Position numbers and translations under genes: made by a program. A stretch of DNA of 64,000 bases. It comes from Prevotella sp. GTDB lineage: Bacteria > Bacteroidota > Bacteroidia > Bacteroidales > Bacteroidaceae. Each line of letters begins with the position of its first letter. Position 1 is the stretch's first letter. The notes under the pieces are model-generated. The model worked only from the letters and a program-made list of their open reading frames with translations, made no database searches and was not told the origin of the DNA. The stretch is taken from the NCBI GenBank assembly GCA_022775985.1, contig JALFIM010000041.1:1-64000 (forward strand), given 5' to 3'. Shown here in pieces: positions 20,837-31,600 of the stretch.

Positions 20837-20844
20837 TAACTTTG
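20837..20844 (+). promoter_or_regulatory. -7 promoter element TAACTTTG
   Basis: 30 nt upstream of the inferred GTG start 20875; argues against the ORF-track start at 20842. Confidence 0.55.
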
Positions 20845-20874
20845 CACAATAGAACATATAAAAGGCTGAAAAGC

Positions 20875-21660
20875 GTGAAGGTTAGAGATGTTATCAAAGC
20901 CCTTGAACAATTCGCGCCTCTGCCCTTGCAGGAAGGATGGGACAATGCCGGCTTGCAAGTAGGACTGACAGAGGCGGATGTATCAGGGGCATTATTGTGT
21001 CTTGATGTCACCCCACAGGTGATAGATGAGGCTATTGCCTCAGGGTGCAATCTCGTAGTGTCACATCATCCGTTGATTTTCCATAAGCTGTCGTGCGTGT
21101 CCGATGCGGACATGGTGCAGCGTGCGGTGATGAAAGCGGTGAAGCACGATGTGGCAGTGGTGTCTATGCATACCAACATGGACAATGCCAAGGGCGGTGT
21201 CAACTACAAGATGGCCGAAAAGCTGCATTTGTCTGATGTCAGGCTGCTGGCCGCCAAGACGGTAGGCGATGTGGAGTGCGGCTCAGGCGTGATAGGCTCG
21301 TTTGTCAGCCCTATGGCGGCAGACGACTTCGTGAAGGTGCTGAAAGACACGTTTGCAGTGGAGTGCGTGGAGTGCAACCAACTGCTGCGTCGCCCGATAA
21401 GCACGGTGGCACTGTGCGGTGGGGCGGGAGCGTTTCTGCTGCAAGAGGCCATGAGCTGCGGTGCCGACGCTTTCGTCACGGGCGAGATGCACTATCATGA
21501 GTTTTTCGGACTGGAGCAGAAGATACAGATAGCTGTCATCGGACACTACCAGAGCGAGCAGTACACAACAGAGATATTTAAGTCAATAATCGAGGAGAAG
21601 TGCTATGGCGTGCGATGCCTGATATCGTCTGTCAACACCAATCCTATAATCTATTTTTAA
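20875..21660 (+). CDS. Nif3-like dinuclear metal center hexameric protein
   Basis: 'VIKALEQFAPLPLQEGWDNAGLQVG', 'LVVSHHPLIFHKL', 'TGEMHYHEFFGL'. Confidence 0.93.
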   Translation: MKVRDVIKALEQFAPLPLQEGWDNAGLQVGLTEADVSGALLCLDVTPQVIDEAIASGCNLVVSHHPLIFHKLSCVSDADMVQRAVMKAVKHDVAVVSMHTNMDNAKGGVNYKMAEKLHLSDVRLLAAKTVGDVECGSGVIGSFVSPMAADDFVKVLKDTFAVECVECNQLLRRPISTVALCGGAGAFLLQEAMSCGADAFVTGEMHYHEFFGLEQKIQIAVIGHYQSEQYTTEIFKSIIEEKCYGVRCLISSVNTNPIIYF

Positions 21661-21666
21661 GTAATT

Positions 21667-22497
21667 ATGGCAAAGAAAGATCCTACGGATTTGTCAGTGG
21701 AGGAGAAACTGAAGACGCTTTATCAGCTTCAGACCACTCTTTCGGCAATCGATGAGAAACGTTTGTTGAGAGGCGAGCTGCCTCTTGAGGTGCAGGACTT
21801 GGAAGATGAGATAGTGGGTCTCAACAGTCGCGTGGAGAGAATAGACAGCGATATCAATGAGTATCAGGATGCCGTAGCCCAGAAGAAGAAGGAGATAGCA
21901 CAGGCTCAGGCCAGTGTAGACCGCTACAACATGCAGCTTGAGAGCGTGAAGAACAACCGTGAGTACGACACTCTGACCAAGGAGATTGAGTTCCAGAGCC
22001 TTGAGATAGAGCTCTGCAACAAGAAAATCCGTGAGGCTATGGCCAAGGTAGAGGACAAGAAGAATGAGCTTGAGCAGACCCGCCAGCTCATAGAGGAGCG
22101 CAGCAGCGTGCTCAATGAGAAGAAGGGCGAACTCGATGAGATTATGCAGGAGACACGCGAGGAGGAGGAGAAGCTCAAGGGACGTGCCGATGAGCTTGAG
22201 GCCAAGATAGAGCCGCGCCTGCTCTCGAGCTTCATGCGCATACGCAAGAATGCCCATAACGGACTGGGTATAGTGTATGTGCAGCGTGGAGCATGCGGTG
22301 GATGCTTCAACAAGATACCGCCACAGCGACAGCTCGACATCAAGATGCACAAGAAAATCATTGTGTGTGAGTATTGCGGACGTATAATCATTGACTCTGA
22401 GCTGGCTGGCGTTAAGCCCGCTACTGCCGAGACTGAGGACAAGACCAAGCGCAAGCGCACAGCTCGCAAGACTACGAAGAAGGCAGGCGAAGAGTAA
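21667..22497 (+). CDS. C4-type zinc ribbon / coiled-coil protein (DUF164, CdsZ-like)
   Basis: Long coiled coil, then 'GACGGCFNKIPPQRQLDIKMHKKIIVCEYCGRIII'. Confidence 0.93.
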   Translation: MAKKDPTDLSVEEKLKTLYQLQTTLSAIDEKRLLRGELPLEVQDLEDEIVGLNSRVERIDSDINEYQDAVAQKKKEIAQAQASVDRYNMQLESVKNNREYDTLTKEIEFQSLEIELCNKKIREAMAKVEDKKNELEQTRQLIEERSSVLNEKKGELDEIMQETREEEEKLKGRADELEAKIEPRLLSSFMRIRKNAHNGLGIVYVQRGACGGCFNKIPPQRQLDIKMHKKIIVCEYCGRIIIDSELAGVKPATAETEDKTKRKRTARKTTKKAGEE

Positions 22498-22547
22498 TAA
22501 GCTCCTGGCTTTGGCATGCACGGATGACCTGTGCATGTATCTATAAA

Positions 22548-22590
22548 GGCAATGCCGTGACTCCCAATGATGTGGAGTCACGGCATTGCC
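22548..22590 (+). terminator. Hairpin terminator
   Basis: GGCAATGCCGTGACTCC/GGAGTCACGGCATTGCC 17-bp stem. Confidence 0.65.
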
Positions 22591-22689
22591 GTTATTGGTA
22601 GGTGGCGCGTGCGGCATGTATGTCTGCCGCAGTGATATGAGGTTGTGTGCGCAGTGCCCTGAGGTTGTGTAGCGTAGCGGTGTGCGTGG

Positions 22690-23487
22690 CTACATGCCGC
22701 GTGCCTTGAATATGGTCTCCTTGGCCTCGTTTATCTCTTGAAATTTCTTCTCCGCTGCCTTCCTCACGTCCTCGCCGAGCGTGGCTACGCGGTCGGGGTG
22801 GTGCTTGAGGGCCATCTTGCGGTAGGCCGCTTTCACCTCATCGTTGGATGCTGCTGAGGTGATGCCGAGCACCTTGTATGCGGCTTCGAGATTGTTGCTG
22901 CCGGCACTCATGTTGAGCATTGACTCAAGGTCGTCTGCTGCGATGCCGAGGTTGGCGGCTACATTGCGCAAGGCCATCACCTCCTCGTTGACTACCACTC
23001 CGTCGGCCTTGGCTATCATGATGAGGAAACTTACGAGCTGCAGTCGCTGTGAGTACTCCATGTTGGCGGATATCTGCAGACATGAGTCCTTGATGACGCT
23101 CTGGAACCGTGCGGCTCCCATCTGCTTCTGTTGTTCAAAGAGCCGCAACATCACTTCCTCGCCTTGCGATACGGCCGCCTCTCCGAAGTTTTGGCGTAGG
23201 AAGCGGCGCAAGAGTTCCATTTCTGAGTGCATGATTTTGCCGTCAGCACGTATTATGTATGATGCCAGTACGAGCAGCGAGAACAGGAATGAGTTGCGTT
23301 GTCCCTCGTATGTGTCGGCCTGGTGGGCGTATCTGTTGTCGTCGTACTCGCGGTTGTTGTAAGTCTCATTCCTGCTGGCTTTTATGCTTTCGTCGAAAAG
23401 CCATCCCAAGGCCAGTCCGGCCAGTGCCCCCAAAGGGCCTCCGTTGATGAAGCCGAGGAATCCTCCAATCCATTTTGCTGCTCCCAT
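22690..23487 (-). CDS. TerB-like + DnaJ domain protein (DjlA-like)
   Basis: 'YKVLGITSAASNDEVKAAYRKMALKHHPDRVATLGEDVRKAAEKKFQEINEAKETI' J-domain; N-terminal Gly-rich TM and TerB-like region. Confidence 0.9.
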   Translation of the reverse strand: MGAAKWIGGFLGFINGGPLGALAGLALGWLFDESIKASRNETYNNREYDDNRYAHQADTYEGQRNSFLFSLLVLASYIIRADGKIMHSEMELLRRFLRQNFGEAAVSQGEEVMLRLFEQQKQMGAARFQSVIKDSCLQISANMEYSQRLQLVSFLIMIAKADGVVVNEEVMALRNVAANLGIAADDLESMLNMSAGSNNLEAAYKVLGITSAASNDEVKAAYRKMALKHHPDRVATLGEDVRKAAEKKFQEINEAKETIFKARGM

Positions 23488-23627
23488 GTTATCGTTTGTT
23501 TGATGTGTGTATTATTGTGTATGCCCGTCTTGATGCCGTGCTTGGCTCATTGGCCTGTGCGTATGTCGGGTGGGGTGGGTGTGTTGGTGCGACGACAGCG
23601 CATGGCATGGGTGGGGCATGTTTAGTG

Positions 23628-23635
23628 CAAAGTTA
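23628..23635 (-). promoter_or_regulatory. -7 promoter element (TAACTTTG on minus strand)
   Basis: CAAAGTTA about 140 bp upstream of the DnaJ-domain gene. Confidence 0.35.
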
Positions 23636-23816
23636 AGTATTTTTGGTGTAAGGACAAAATATTCACGCCATGCTGTTTGTCCTGAAAAGGCATGAATATG
23701 GGTCTGTTTATACAATGCCGCTGGTTATCCGCATGGTATTGCCTGCCTGTTTATGTAATCCATCTGTCCAGCTCGTCGGCCTGTCAGCGTGGCTTATTGG
23801 TATCGTACAAATGAAA

Positions 23817-23863
23817 AAATCCCGACGGAGGCAATGTAGTATGCCGTCCGTCGGGATTGATAG
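23817..23863 (-). terminator. Hairpin terminator downstream of the GtaA-GH2 gene
   Basis: AATCCCGACGG...CCGTCGGGATT. Confidence 0.65.
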
Positions 23864-23878
23864 TCTGTGTATTTATCG

Positions 23879-26800
23879 TCACTTTATCACAGTCTTGCGT
23901 GCTGAACCATCGCTGTACTTGATGATTACCACGCCTGTGGCTGTCTTGCCTACACGCTGTCCGTTGGTGTTGAAACGTCCTATCTCTACGGCCATAGAGC
24001 CGTCAGCGTGTGTGCCGTTGATGCCTGTGGCATTCTGAAGTATGCCGCACAGAGCCTTGTTGGCGGCGGTCATCTTGTCGGCATCGCCCTTTATCATAGC
24101 GCGGTCGTACGTCATGATACCGTTCATCTCGGTCTCTACGTCGGTGGTCTGTGTGAATACGGCTGCCGAGAAGGCTTTTCCGTCAACAGGCTTGGCCAGA
24201 GAGCTGACGCTGTTTATGATGCCTGTATAGGCATTTGTGTAGTCGTCGGCGTTGTCGTAGGCCGAGTTCGTATAGGAGTCGTCCCAGCGATGACCCTCCA
24301 CGTTGTACTGAAGGCCGCCGAACTCGCCGATTACTGTCGGGCGGGTCGCGTCGTAGAAGATGAACGATGGCGGATTGCTGTAGTCGTGTATGTCAAGGAT
24401 GTCGCCGCACTGGTAGTGGTTTCCGCCACTGGCAGGGTTGACGATACGTGTCGGGTCGAGCTCCTGTGTCATCGCAACGACAGATGCTGTCTGGTACTGT
24501 CCCCATGCCTCGTTGAACGGAGTCCATACTACGATCGACGGGTTGGAGATGTGCTGCTTGATGATGTCGCTCCACTCATTTTTGAAGTTGAGGCGTGCTG
24601 CTGCGCTGAGGCTGCCGGCCTTGCCTGAGTACCAGTCGTTGGTAGTCCATGTCTCGGTGGCCTTGCCTATGGCGGGCATATCCTGCCATACGAGCAGACC
24701 GAGCTTGTCGCAATAGTAGTACCAGCGTGCTGGCTCTACCTTCATGTGCTTGCGTATGAGGTTGTAGCCCAAAGACTTCGTTACCTCTATGTCATAACGC
24801 AGGGCATCGTCGGTAGGTGCGGTGTAAAGACCGTCGGGCCAATAGCCCTGGTCGAGCAGTCCGAGCTGGAACAAGGGCTGGTTGTTGAGCATTACGCGCA
24901 TGATGCCGTCCTTGTCTTTGCCTGTAGATATCTTGCGCATGGCAGCGTAGCTCTTCACGTTGTCGGCCACGCCACTGCCGCTCATGAGGCTTACCTCTAC
25001 GTCATAGAGGCTTGGAGAGTCGGGTGACCAGAGGTGCGGGTCGCTGATTTCAAACGTAGCTGCTGAGCCGGCTGCTACCGATTTCTCGGCAACGGCTGCT
25101 CCCTCATAGCTGACGGTTACTTTCACCATGTCGCCGTTTGCGGCATTCTCTACCGCAGGAGTGATGGTGAGAGTGTTGTTGTCGATGTCGGATGTGGAGT
25201 TTACGGCAGTGATGTGCTTGGCGTTGACTGGCTCAAGCCATACCGTCTGCCATATACCTGACACAGAAGTGTACCATATACTTCCGTTGCCCGTGCCCGA
25301 CTTGCGCTGCTTTCCGAGGGCGTAGCTGTCGGCATTGGTCTTATCGTCTACCTTTACGCTGATGGTGTTCTCACCGTCGAACACCACATTCTTGGTGATG
25401 TCGGCACTGAATGAGGCGTAGCCTCCAGTGTGTGTGGCCACGGATTTGCCGTTGACATATACGGTAGTGGCGTAGTCGGAGGCACCGAAGTTGATGATGA
25501 TGTTCTTGTCCTTCCATGATTCGGGCAGCGTGAATGTGCGGTTGTACCACATCACGTTGTTGTCAGGCATGTTTATCTTGACACCAGAGAGGCTTGACTC
25601 AAGTGGGAATGGAACGAGAATCTTGCCGTCGAAGAGTTTCGGGGCAGTAGCAGCGTTTGATGCTGTGAATCCGTAGTTCCACAGGCCGTTGAGGTTCTGC
25701 CATTCGGTACGCTCCATTAACGGGCGCGGATACTCTGGCAGCGCGTTGTCGGGAGTCACCTCGCTGGCCCAGCGTGTGCTCAGACCGTCCTCTACCGGGG
25801 CCCATTCTTTCAGCGGCTGTTTCTTGTACATGTCATCCATCAATACTCGCATCCAGTAGCCTCCAATCACAGAGCGTGCCTTGAAGCCTACCATGTTGCC
25901 GCCAGTGGTGTAGTACCAGTCGCTGGCTGGAACTCGTGATGATGTCTCGTTGGTGTACTTATACACGTAGTCGGCGAAATTAAGGAATGTCTCCTTGTCC
26001 TCGGCCATGGATGCTGTCCACATGATCCAGTCGCTCTTCGTATAGTCTGAGCGGCTGTCAAGGGGCAGACCGTATCTGTTGAACTTAGTCTGGTAGTACT
26101 CAATCTCACGTTCGATGACGTTACCAGGGAATATATGTATGTTCCAAAGTTTGTCCCACACGAGGTTGTACTTCTGGCTCCATGTGTTGTTACGGTCGAA
26201 AGCAAGGCGATAGTGGTCGCCCTCACGTGCGGTGGAAACCCAGATTCGGGCCATCTCACGGGCCTTGGCCATGTACTTGTCGGCTGTGGCTTGATCGCCC
26301 TTTATTCTTGCTAACTCTGCAAAACCTGCGATACCCATGATTGCCTTGACTGAGAGGTTGGCATTGTGAGCCCAGTGCCCGGCGAAGTCGTCGGTGCAGA
26401 GCTGGTTGGCGGGGTCCTGTCCGTTTTCTACGAGATAGTCGGTCCATATCTTGAGAATGTCCCAGTACTTGTCAGCATAGTTCGTATTGCCTTCAAGCAT
26501 GCTTATCGTAGCGGTGAGTGTGAGGAGGTTACCCGATTCCTCAAGAGGCATGTCGCCACCGTACACCTGTCCGTTTGCGAGAGGATATGTACCGAGGTCG
26601 TGGGCGGCAAACGGCTTAGTCCACCGTCCTGTACGGCTGTATTCGAATATACTTGTCATCATACCCTTCATGAGCTCGGGGTTGTACTTCAAGAACAGCG
26701 GAGCAGAGGGGTAGGTGAGGTCAACGGTGTTGACACATCCGTTGGAGTTGTTCTCTTTCGAGAAGAACAGCAAGTTGCCGCTGTTGTCCTCAAAGAGCTT

Positions 26801-28327
26801 GTGCGCTGCAATGACATGGCGGTATGAGCCTGACAGCAACTCTGCGTAGTTGGTGTTGCCAGAGGCCAGACCATCATCGTATATGCGCTTGTCAAGGGCG
26901 CGGCAACGCGTCATGATGTCGTCGTAGTTGTCGCGAAGCTCTGCGAAAGCCTTGAGCAGAGTCTTGCCGTTGCGTGCCCAGTAACCCTTGTAGTTCTTGC
27001 CCATATACTGTATGTCGTACACTTCGTCATAGCCAATCATGGCGAATGAAGAGCCCGACTCTACGCTGCCGAAGTCGTGTATATACGACAGACACGGCAT
27101 ATCGGAGTCGCTGGTGCTGTATGCCAAAGACTTGGTATTGGGCAATTTGCCATCATTGGCGAACGTAGTCTCCAAATCATCGAATGATGAGAGACTCACT
27201 GAACCGTTTATTGCTGGCATGTAGAGATAACCCCAGTCTATGCAGATGGCATCGCCCGACTTCTTGAGAATGGGCTGAGTGGTGGTTCCTGTGTACATGT
27301 AGTCGAAGTCGCTGTTGCTCTTGTATCGCGAGACGGTGCGCTGTGTGGACTGATTGACAGCGAGTTCTGGAGTAGTACTGAGCAAGAACTGCACGTCATG
27401 CTTCTTGCCGTCAGTAGCCGTTACATTGTATGATACGTAGTTGATGGGCGTAGACAGCAGGTCGAGGTTGTCGATAAGCATCGGGGCTGTGAACACGATT
27501 TTCAGGTCTACCGGGCCGCACTCGAATGTGTAATAAGTGCTTGTGGCAAGTACGTCTACGGATTTCTGCTTGGCAGTGACAGCCTGTACGCTGCTCTTCT
27601 TGGTGTTCTTGAAGAGTCCGTAGTCAAGCAGTGCGCCTCCAGTGGTGTTGTGGCAGTGTGCCGCGATGACGTTCTCGCCCTCATGGAGATGCTTCTTCAT
27701 CTCGTCAGTGAGCTGGAGTGTCTCGTTCTGGAGCCATGTCTCACCAGTGCTTACAATCTGGTATCCGTTGATGTAGAGCTCGAATACATCATCGTGTGAG
27801 TACACAGCGTAGAGATCTTCCTTCAAGTCATCAGCGGTGAGTGACACTGTTCGGCGTGTGTACACATCCGAGTTGGTGTCAGTCCATGACGTGTTGACGT
27901 TGGGATACTCGTTGGGTGTGCCGAAAGCTCCAGTCTCTGTGCCCCAAGACGAGTCGTCAAAATCGGAATTGGCCCATCCGTTTCCAGGGAAAGAACGGCT
28001 TGTCTTGGCTGTCCATGCTTTCTCGTTGGCCATCGGGAGGATTGACTTCAGAATGTATGGACGCTCCACACCCATGAATCTGTAGGTCGTACCATCGACA
28101 CGCAACAGGCCGTTTATGGCTTTTTGTGCATGTGTCCAGTGACGTGTCGGGCCGTCTGTGAGCTTATCGTACGGCGACCATATCGACAGATACGGGTCGT
28201 TTACCACGATAGGGACAGACGGAAGCCGTAAGGCTGTACTCTTGTACGGCGTGAAGTACTCAGCTTTCTGAGCATTCATGCTTATTGCCGACAGTAAGGC
28301 GGCAATGCAAGTAAAAAATCGGTTCAT
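23879..28327 (-). CDS. Secreted fusion: glutaminase A-like (DUF4964/DUF5127/DUF4965/DUF1793) + glycoside hydrolase family 2, with Prevotella-type C-terminal tail
   Basis: N-terminus 'LRLPSVPIVVNDPYLSIWSPYDKLTDGPTRHWTHAQKAINGLLRVDGTTYRFMG'; GH2 'RTEWQNLNGLWNYGF', 'VVWTPFNEAWGQY' and 'TVIGEFGGLQY'; C-terminus 'IIKYSDGSARKTVIK'. Confidence 0.88.
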   Translation of the reverse strand: MNRFFTCIAALLSAISMNAQKAEYFTPYKSTALRLPSVPIVVNDPYLSIWSPYDKLTDGPTRHWTHAQKAINGLLRVDGTTYRFMGVERPYILKSILPMANEKAWTAKTSRSFPGNGWANSDFDDSSWGTETGAFGTPNEYPNVNTSWTDTNSDVYTRRTVSLTADDLKEDLYAVYSHDDVFELYINGYQIVSTGETWLQNETLQLTDEMKKHLHEGENVIAAHCHNTTGGALLDYGLFKNTKKSSVQAVTAKQKSVDVLATSTYYTFECGPVDLKIVFTAPMLIDNLDLLSTPINYVSYNVTATDGKKHDVQFLLSTTPELAVNQSTQRTVSRYKSNSDFDYMYTGTTTQPILKKSGDAICIDWGYLYMPAINGSVSLSSFDDLETTFANDGKLPNTKSLAYSTSDSDMPCLSYIHDFGSVESGSSFAMIGYDEVYDIQYMGKNYKGYWARNGKTLLKAFAELRDNYDDIMTRCRALDKRIYDDGLASGNTNYAELLSGSYRHVIAAHKLFEDNSGNLLFFSKENNSNGCVNTVDLTYPSAPLFLKYNPELMKGMMTSIFEYSRTGRWTKPFAAHDLGTYPLANGQVYGGDMPLEESGNLLTLTATISMLEGNTNYADKYWDILKIWTDYLVENGQDPANQLCTDDFAGHWAHNANLSVKAIMGIAGFAELARIKGDQATADKYMAKAREMARIWVSTAREGDHYRLAFDRNNTWSQKYNLVWDKLWNIHIFPGNVIEREIEYYQTKFNRYGLPLDSRSDYTKSDWIMWTASMAEDKETFLNFADYVYKYTNETSSRVPASDWYYTTGGNMVGFKARSVIGGYWMRVLMDDMYKKQPLKEWAPVEDGLSTRWASEVTPDNALPEYPRPLMERTEWQNLNGLWNYGFTASNAATAPKLFDGKILVPFPLESSLSGVKINMPDNNVMWYNRTFTLPESWKDKNIIINFGASDYATTVYVNGKSVATHTGGYASFSADITKNVVFDGENTISVKVDDKTNADSYALGKQRKSGTGNGSIWYTSVSGIWQTVWLEPVNAKHITAVNSTSDIDNNTLTITPAVENAANGDMVKVTVSYEGAAVAEKSVAAGSAATFEISDPHLWSPDSPSLYDVEVSLMSGSGVADNVKSYAAMRKISTGKDKDGIMRVMLNNQPLFQLGLLDQGYWPDGLYTAPTDDALRYDIEVTKSLGYNLIRKHMKVEPARWYYYCDKLGLLVWQDMPAIGKATETWTTNDWYSGKAGSLSAAARLNFKNEWSDIIKQHISNPSIVVWTPFNEAWGQYQTASVVAMTQELDPTRIVNPASGGNHYQCGDILDIHDYSNPPSFIFYDATRPTVIGEFGGLQYNVEGHRWDDSYTNSAYDNADDYTNAYTGIINSVSSLAKPVDGKAFSAAVFTQTTDVETEMNGIMTYDRAMIKGDADKMTAANKALCGILQNATGINGTHADGSMAVEIGRFNTNGQRVGKTATGVVIIKYSDGSARKTVIK

Positions 28328-28372
28328 CTGGCTTTTAAGTTATATAAAATAAAAATTGGTTTTCTAATTTTG

Positions 28373-28380
28373 CAAAGTTA
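28373..28380 (-). promoter_or_regulatory. -7 promoter element (TAACTTTG on minus strand)
   Basis: CAAAGTTA about 46 nt upstream of the GtaA-GH2 start. Confidence 0.5.
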
Positions 28381-28566
28381 GCTGAATAATCACATATATA
28401 CATATAAAAAACAAGCAAAAAATAGAAAAATCAAGTCAACAATATCAGTAGTTGTTATTTGCTGTATGCTGTATTCGGCATGTGGTATGCCGTGGCTGTG
28501 CGTGCTTATATATAATAATGTGTGGGCGTGAGTCACGCAACTACTGCGGCAGAAAGATAAAATGAA

Positions 28567-28629
28567 GAGCCAATGAATACAGCACTGTGTGGCAGGTTGC
28601 GACCTTGCCTATGGCGTATTCATTGGCTC
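28567..28629 (-). terminator. Long-loop hairpin downstream of the LRR gene
   Basis: GAGCCAATGAATAC ... GTATTCATTGGCTC, 14-bp stem. Confidence 0.5.
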
Positions 28630-28672
28630 AACCCGTATGTGGGCGATAGTATAATGTGTAGTTTGTGATGCG

Positions 28673-31600
28673 CTATCTTACGACAACCTTGCGTATGCTT
28701 CCGTCGCTCTTCCTTATGATATTAATGCCCTTTGACGGAGAATGCAGCCGTTTGCCGCTGATATCGAAACGTTGCCGCTCTGCGTCGGCATCGGGAAGCA
28801 CGTCAGCAGAGGGCGAGGAGATGCCTGTTAGGTCGGCTTCCTCTACGTTGAACTGTCCCCATACTTCGTTCTTGCGGTAAGAGGCGGCGCAGTCAATAGG
28901 CACGTATAAAGTGCATGCCGACGGCTCGGCGTAGCGGAATGCGTTTGTGTCTATGACGGGTGGGGTGGCACGGGCGCATGTCAGTGACGTGAGAGCCGTA
29001 CACCATCTGAACGCATCCTCGCGTATCTCACTCACAGCATCGGTGAGGTTGACCGATTTCAGCATTTCGCAACCCCAGAATACGCCCTCGTCAAGTATGG
29101 TATTGCCGTAAGTGGAAGCATCGGCAGCGGCTTGCATACACATGGTCTTGCCCTCAGAAGCCGTCTGCGAGCCAATGGTGATGTGCTCCAAAGCCGCGCA
29201 TGACGCAAATGCTCCAGTGCCGACAATCGTTACACTGCGCGGCACGTTTACCTCTACCAGCACACTGTCCATGTAGCAAGTGCCGTCGGCTATGGTCTCC
29301 ATGCCGTCTGGGAACACCACGCTCTTCAGGTTGGCACAGTGCGCGAATTGGTATGGCAGGGTTTTCTTGACGTTCTGTCCTATAACCACTCGCTCAAGAT
29401 GACGCGACCAGTTGAACGGTGAATAGTAGTTGCGCACCACACTCATGTCTGCCATTGCGCCGCAAAGGTAGCTGAGCTCGCGCCCTATATAAGCCTCCGT
29501 GAGCGGCATCTGTGAGAACATGCCTTGTGCCAGTCCCAGTGTACTCATGGCCGTGGCACGCTTCGGACCACCTACGTCAGGTGTACCGTCAGTAGTAATG
29601 ACCTCAGAGTCGGTGTCTGCGGTCTCCTTCTTGCTGTCAATGGCGGGAGCCTTAACTATCCATCCACCAGTCTTGCTGAAGTTGTTGCCCGTTGTGAGCG
29701 GTGTGTCTCCGTCCTCTATCACGAGTCGGTCGAAGTTGGCTCCGAAAAAGGCTTCCCACCCTAAGTTGGATACCGTGGCCGGGATGGTGAGCGTGCCAGT
29801 CAGTCCTGCGCAGCCCTTGAATGCCCCTGCACCTATGTCTGTAAGGCTTGACGGGAATGCGATGGTTCCTTTCAGCTCCTTGCATCCGCTGAAAGCACCG
29901 CCTCCTATGGCCTTAATGCTCTTGGGCAACACCAGTGTGCCGCTTATCGCGGTACCTGCAAATGCGCTACTGCCTATCTCCTCGATAGATGAAGGCAGGT
30001 TTATGCTGCCCGTTATCGGATGAGATGAAAATGCATTGTTGCCGATACGGCGCAATTTGCTGTCTGTAGCAAACTCCAGTTGCTTAATAACGTAGTCGCC
30101 ACTTGCGAACTTCATCTCGTTGGGAATCTCAACGACAGAAGGGCCAATGGTCAGTTTGCCTTCGAAGTGCAGGCTGGAGCTTGATATCAGATGGTTCATA
30201 TCGCTATTTTCGTAAGAACCATCAGGCTTCTTCTTGCTGCGTATGTCAAGGTCGTAATACATTTCATTCACGGTGACACCTTCAAAAGCACGTGCTCCAA
30301 GAGTATATTTACCATCTGTCACAAGTGACTTAGGCAGACGCAAGGGGCCCCTCAGACTCGAGCACTTGTAGAATGCGTAACTGCCTACCGTGGCCAAGGC
30401 ATCGCCGAAAGCGAGGGCATTTGGCCCTTCAAGGCTGCTGCACTGGTAGAAGGCATATTCGCCGATAGACTTCAGCTTAGCGGCCTTCGACAAATCCATA
30501 GTGCCAACAAATCCCTGCCAGCAGAAGTTGTTGGGCAGACTTTCAACGCTTGGCCCAAGCGTAAGGGTGAACGGATGCTCCATGACAATAGTCCCGCCCG
30601 TCATGGGGTCGTAGTCCTCCGACGAAGGGAATAGCTTGCCGGCGGTATTGTTCGCCACGTCATAGTAGAATGTACACAGGCTTGTGCATCCACCGAAAGC
30701 TCCTATGCCCACGCTCGTCACCGTAGAAGGCACCACCACGTCTGTTATAAGTCTGCAGCCAGAGAAGGCACCGTCGCCTATCGTCTCTACTGATGACGGT
30801 ATGTCTATCTTGCCCGTAAGCAGGGAGTTGCCACTGAAGGTATCTTTGCCAATGGTACGAAGATTGCATGGTGTGGGCAGCGTAAGCGACTTCAGTCCAC
30901 CGACTCCCCATTCTGGCCCCATCTTCTCATCGTAGCCCATGTTGAACAGACCGTTGCCAATGACTTCCACCTTGCTGCCTATCACGAGGTCGAATCCTCC
31001 CACGTTGCAGCCTGAATAGTCGAAACAGGAACCATTGCCATAGTATGGGGTAGCAGCGTTTACGGCGTTGTATTCCACCCTTGCGAGCTTGCCGCAATGC
31101 TGGAATGCCATGGCTCCTATCTCCTCTACGCCCTCAGGTATGACCAGTGATGTGATGGATGTCTCAGCGAATGCCCCTGCGCCTATCTTCTTGATGCTTG
31201 ACGGCAGCCGCAGCTCACCGCCGAGCGATGACAGCTCGCCGTACTCCTTGTTGTAGTCGGTAAACGCTCCCTCATCTATCTCCGTGCATACAGAACCAGC
31301 CTCGAAAGTGAGCGACTTGAGATTGACGTAATCAGAGAACGTGTATTGGCGTATTGACTTCACATGATTGCCTATGACCACATCCACGCCGCTGCCGTCG
31401 GCACCCAGATGTGAGAACGTGGGGTAGCGGCGTGACACTATCTGCTCGGCATCAGGAATGTCAAAATACAGGTATGTCACACCACGGCAGTCATCGAAGG
31501 CATAATTGCCGAGTTCTTTTAAGGAGTGCGTGATACGCAGCGACGTGAGCTTCTTGCAGCCATTGAAGGCGTTGCGCCCTATCGATTCCACAGACAGCGG

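Noticed and set aside
19785-21050. 421-aa minus-strand ORF across the nuclease and nif3
   Set aside because: Overlaps two well-supported genes and their promoters on the other strand.
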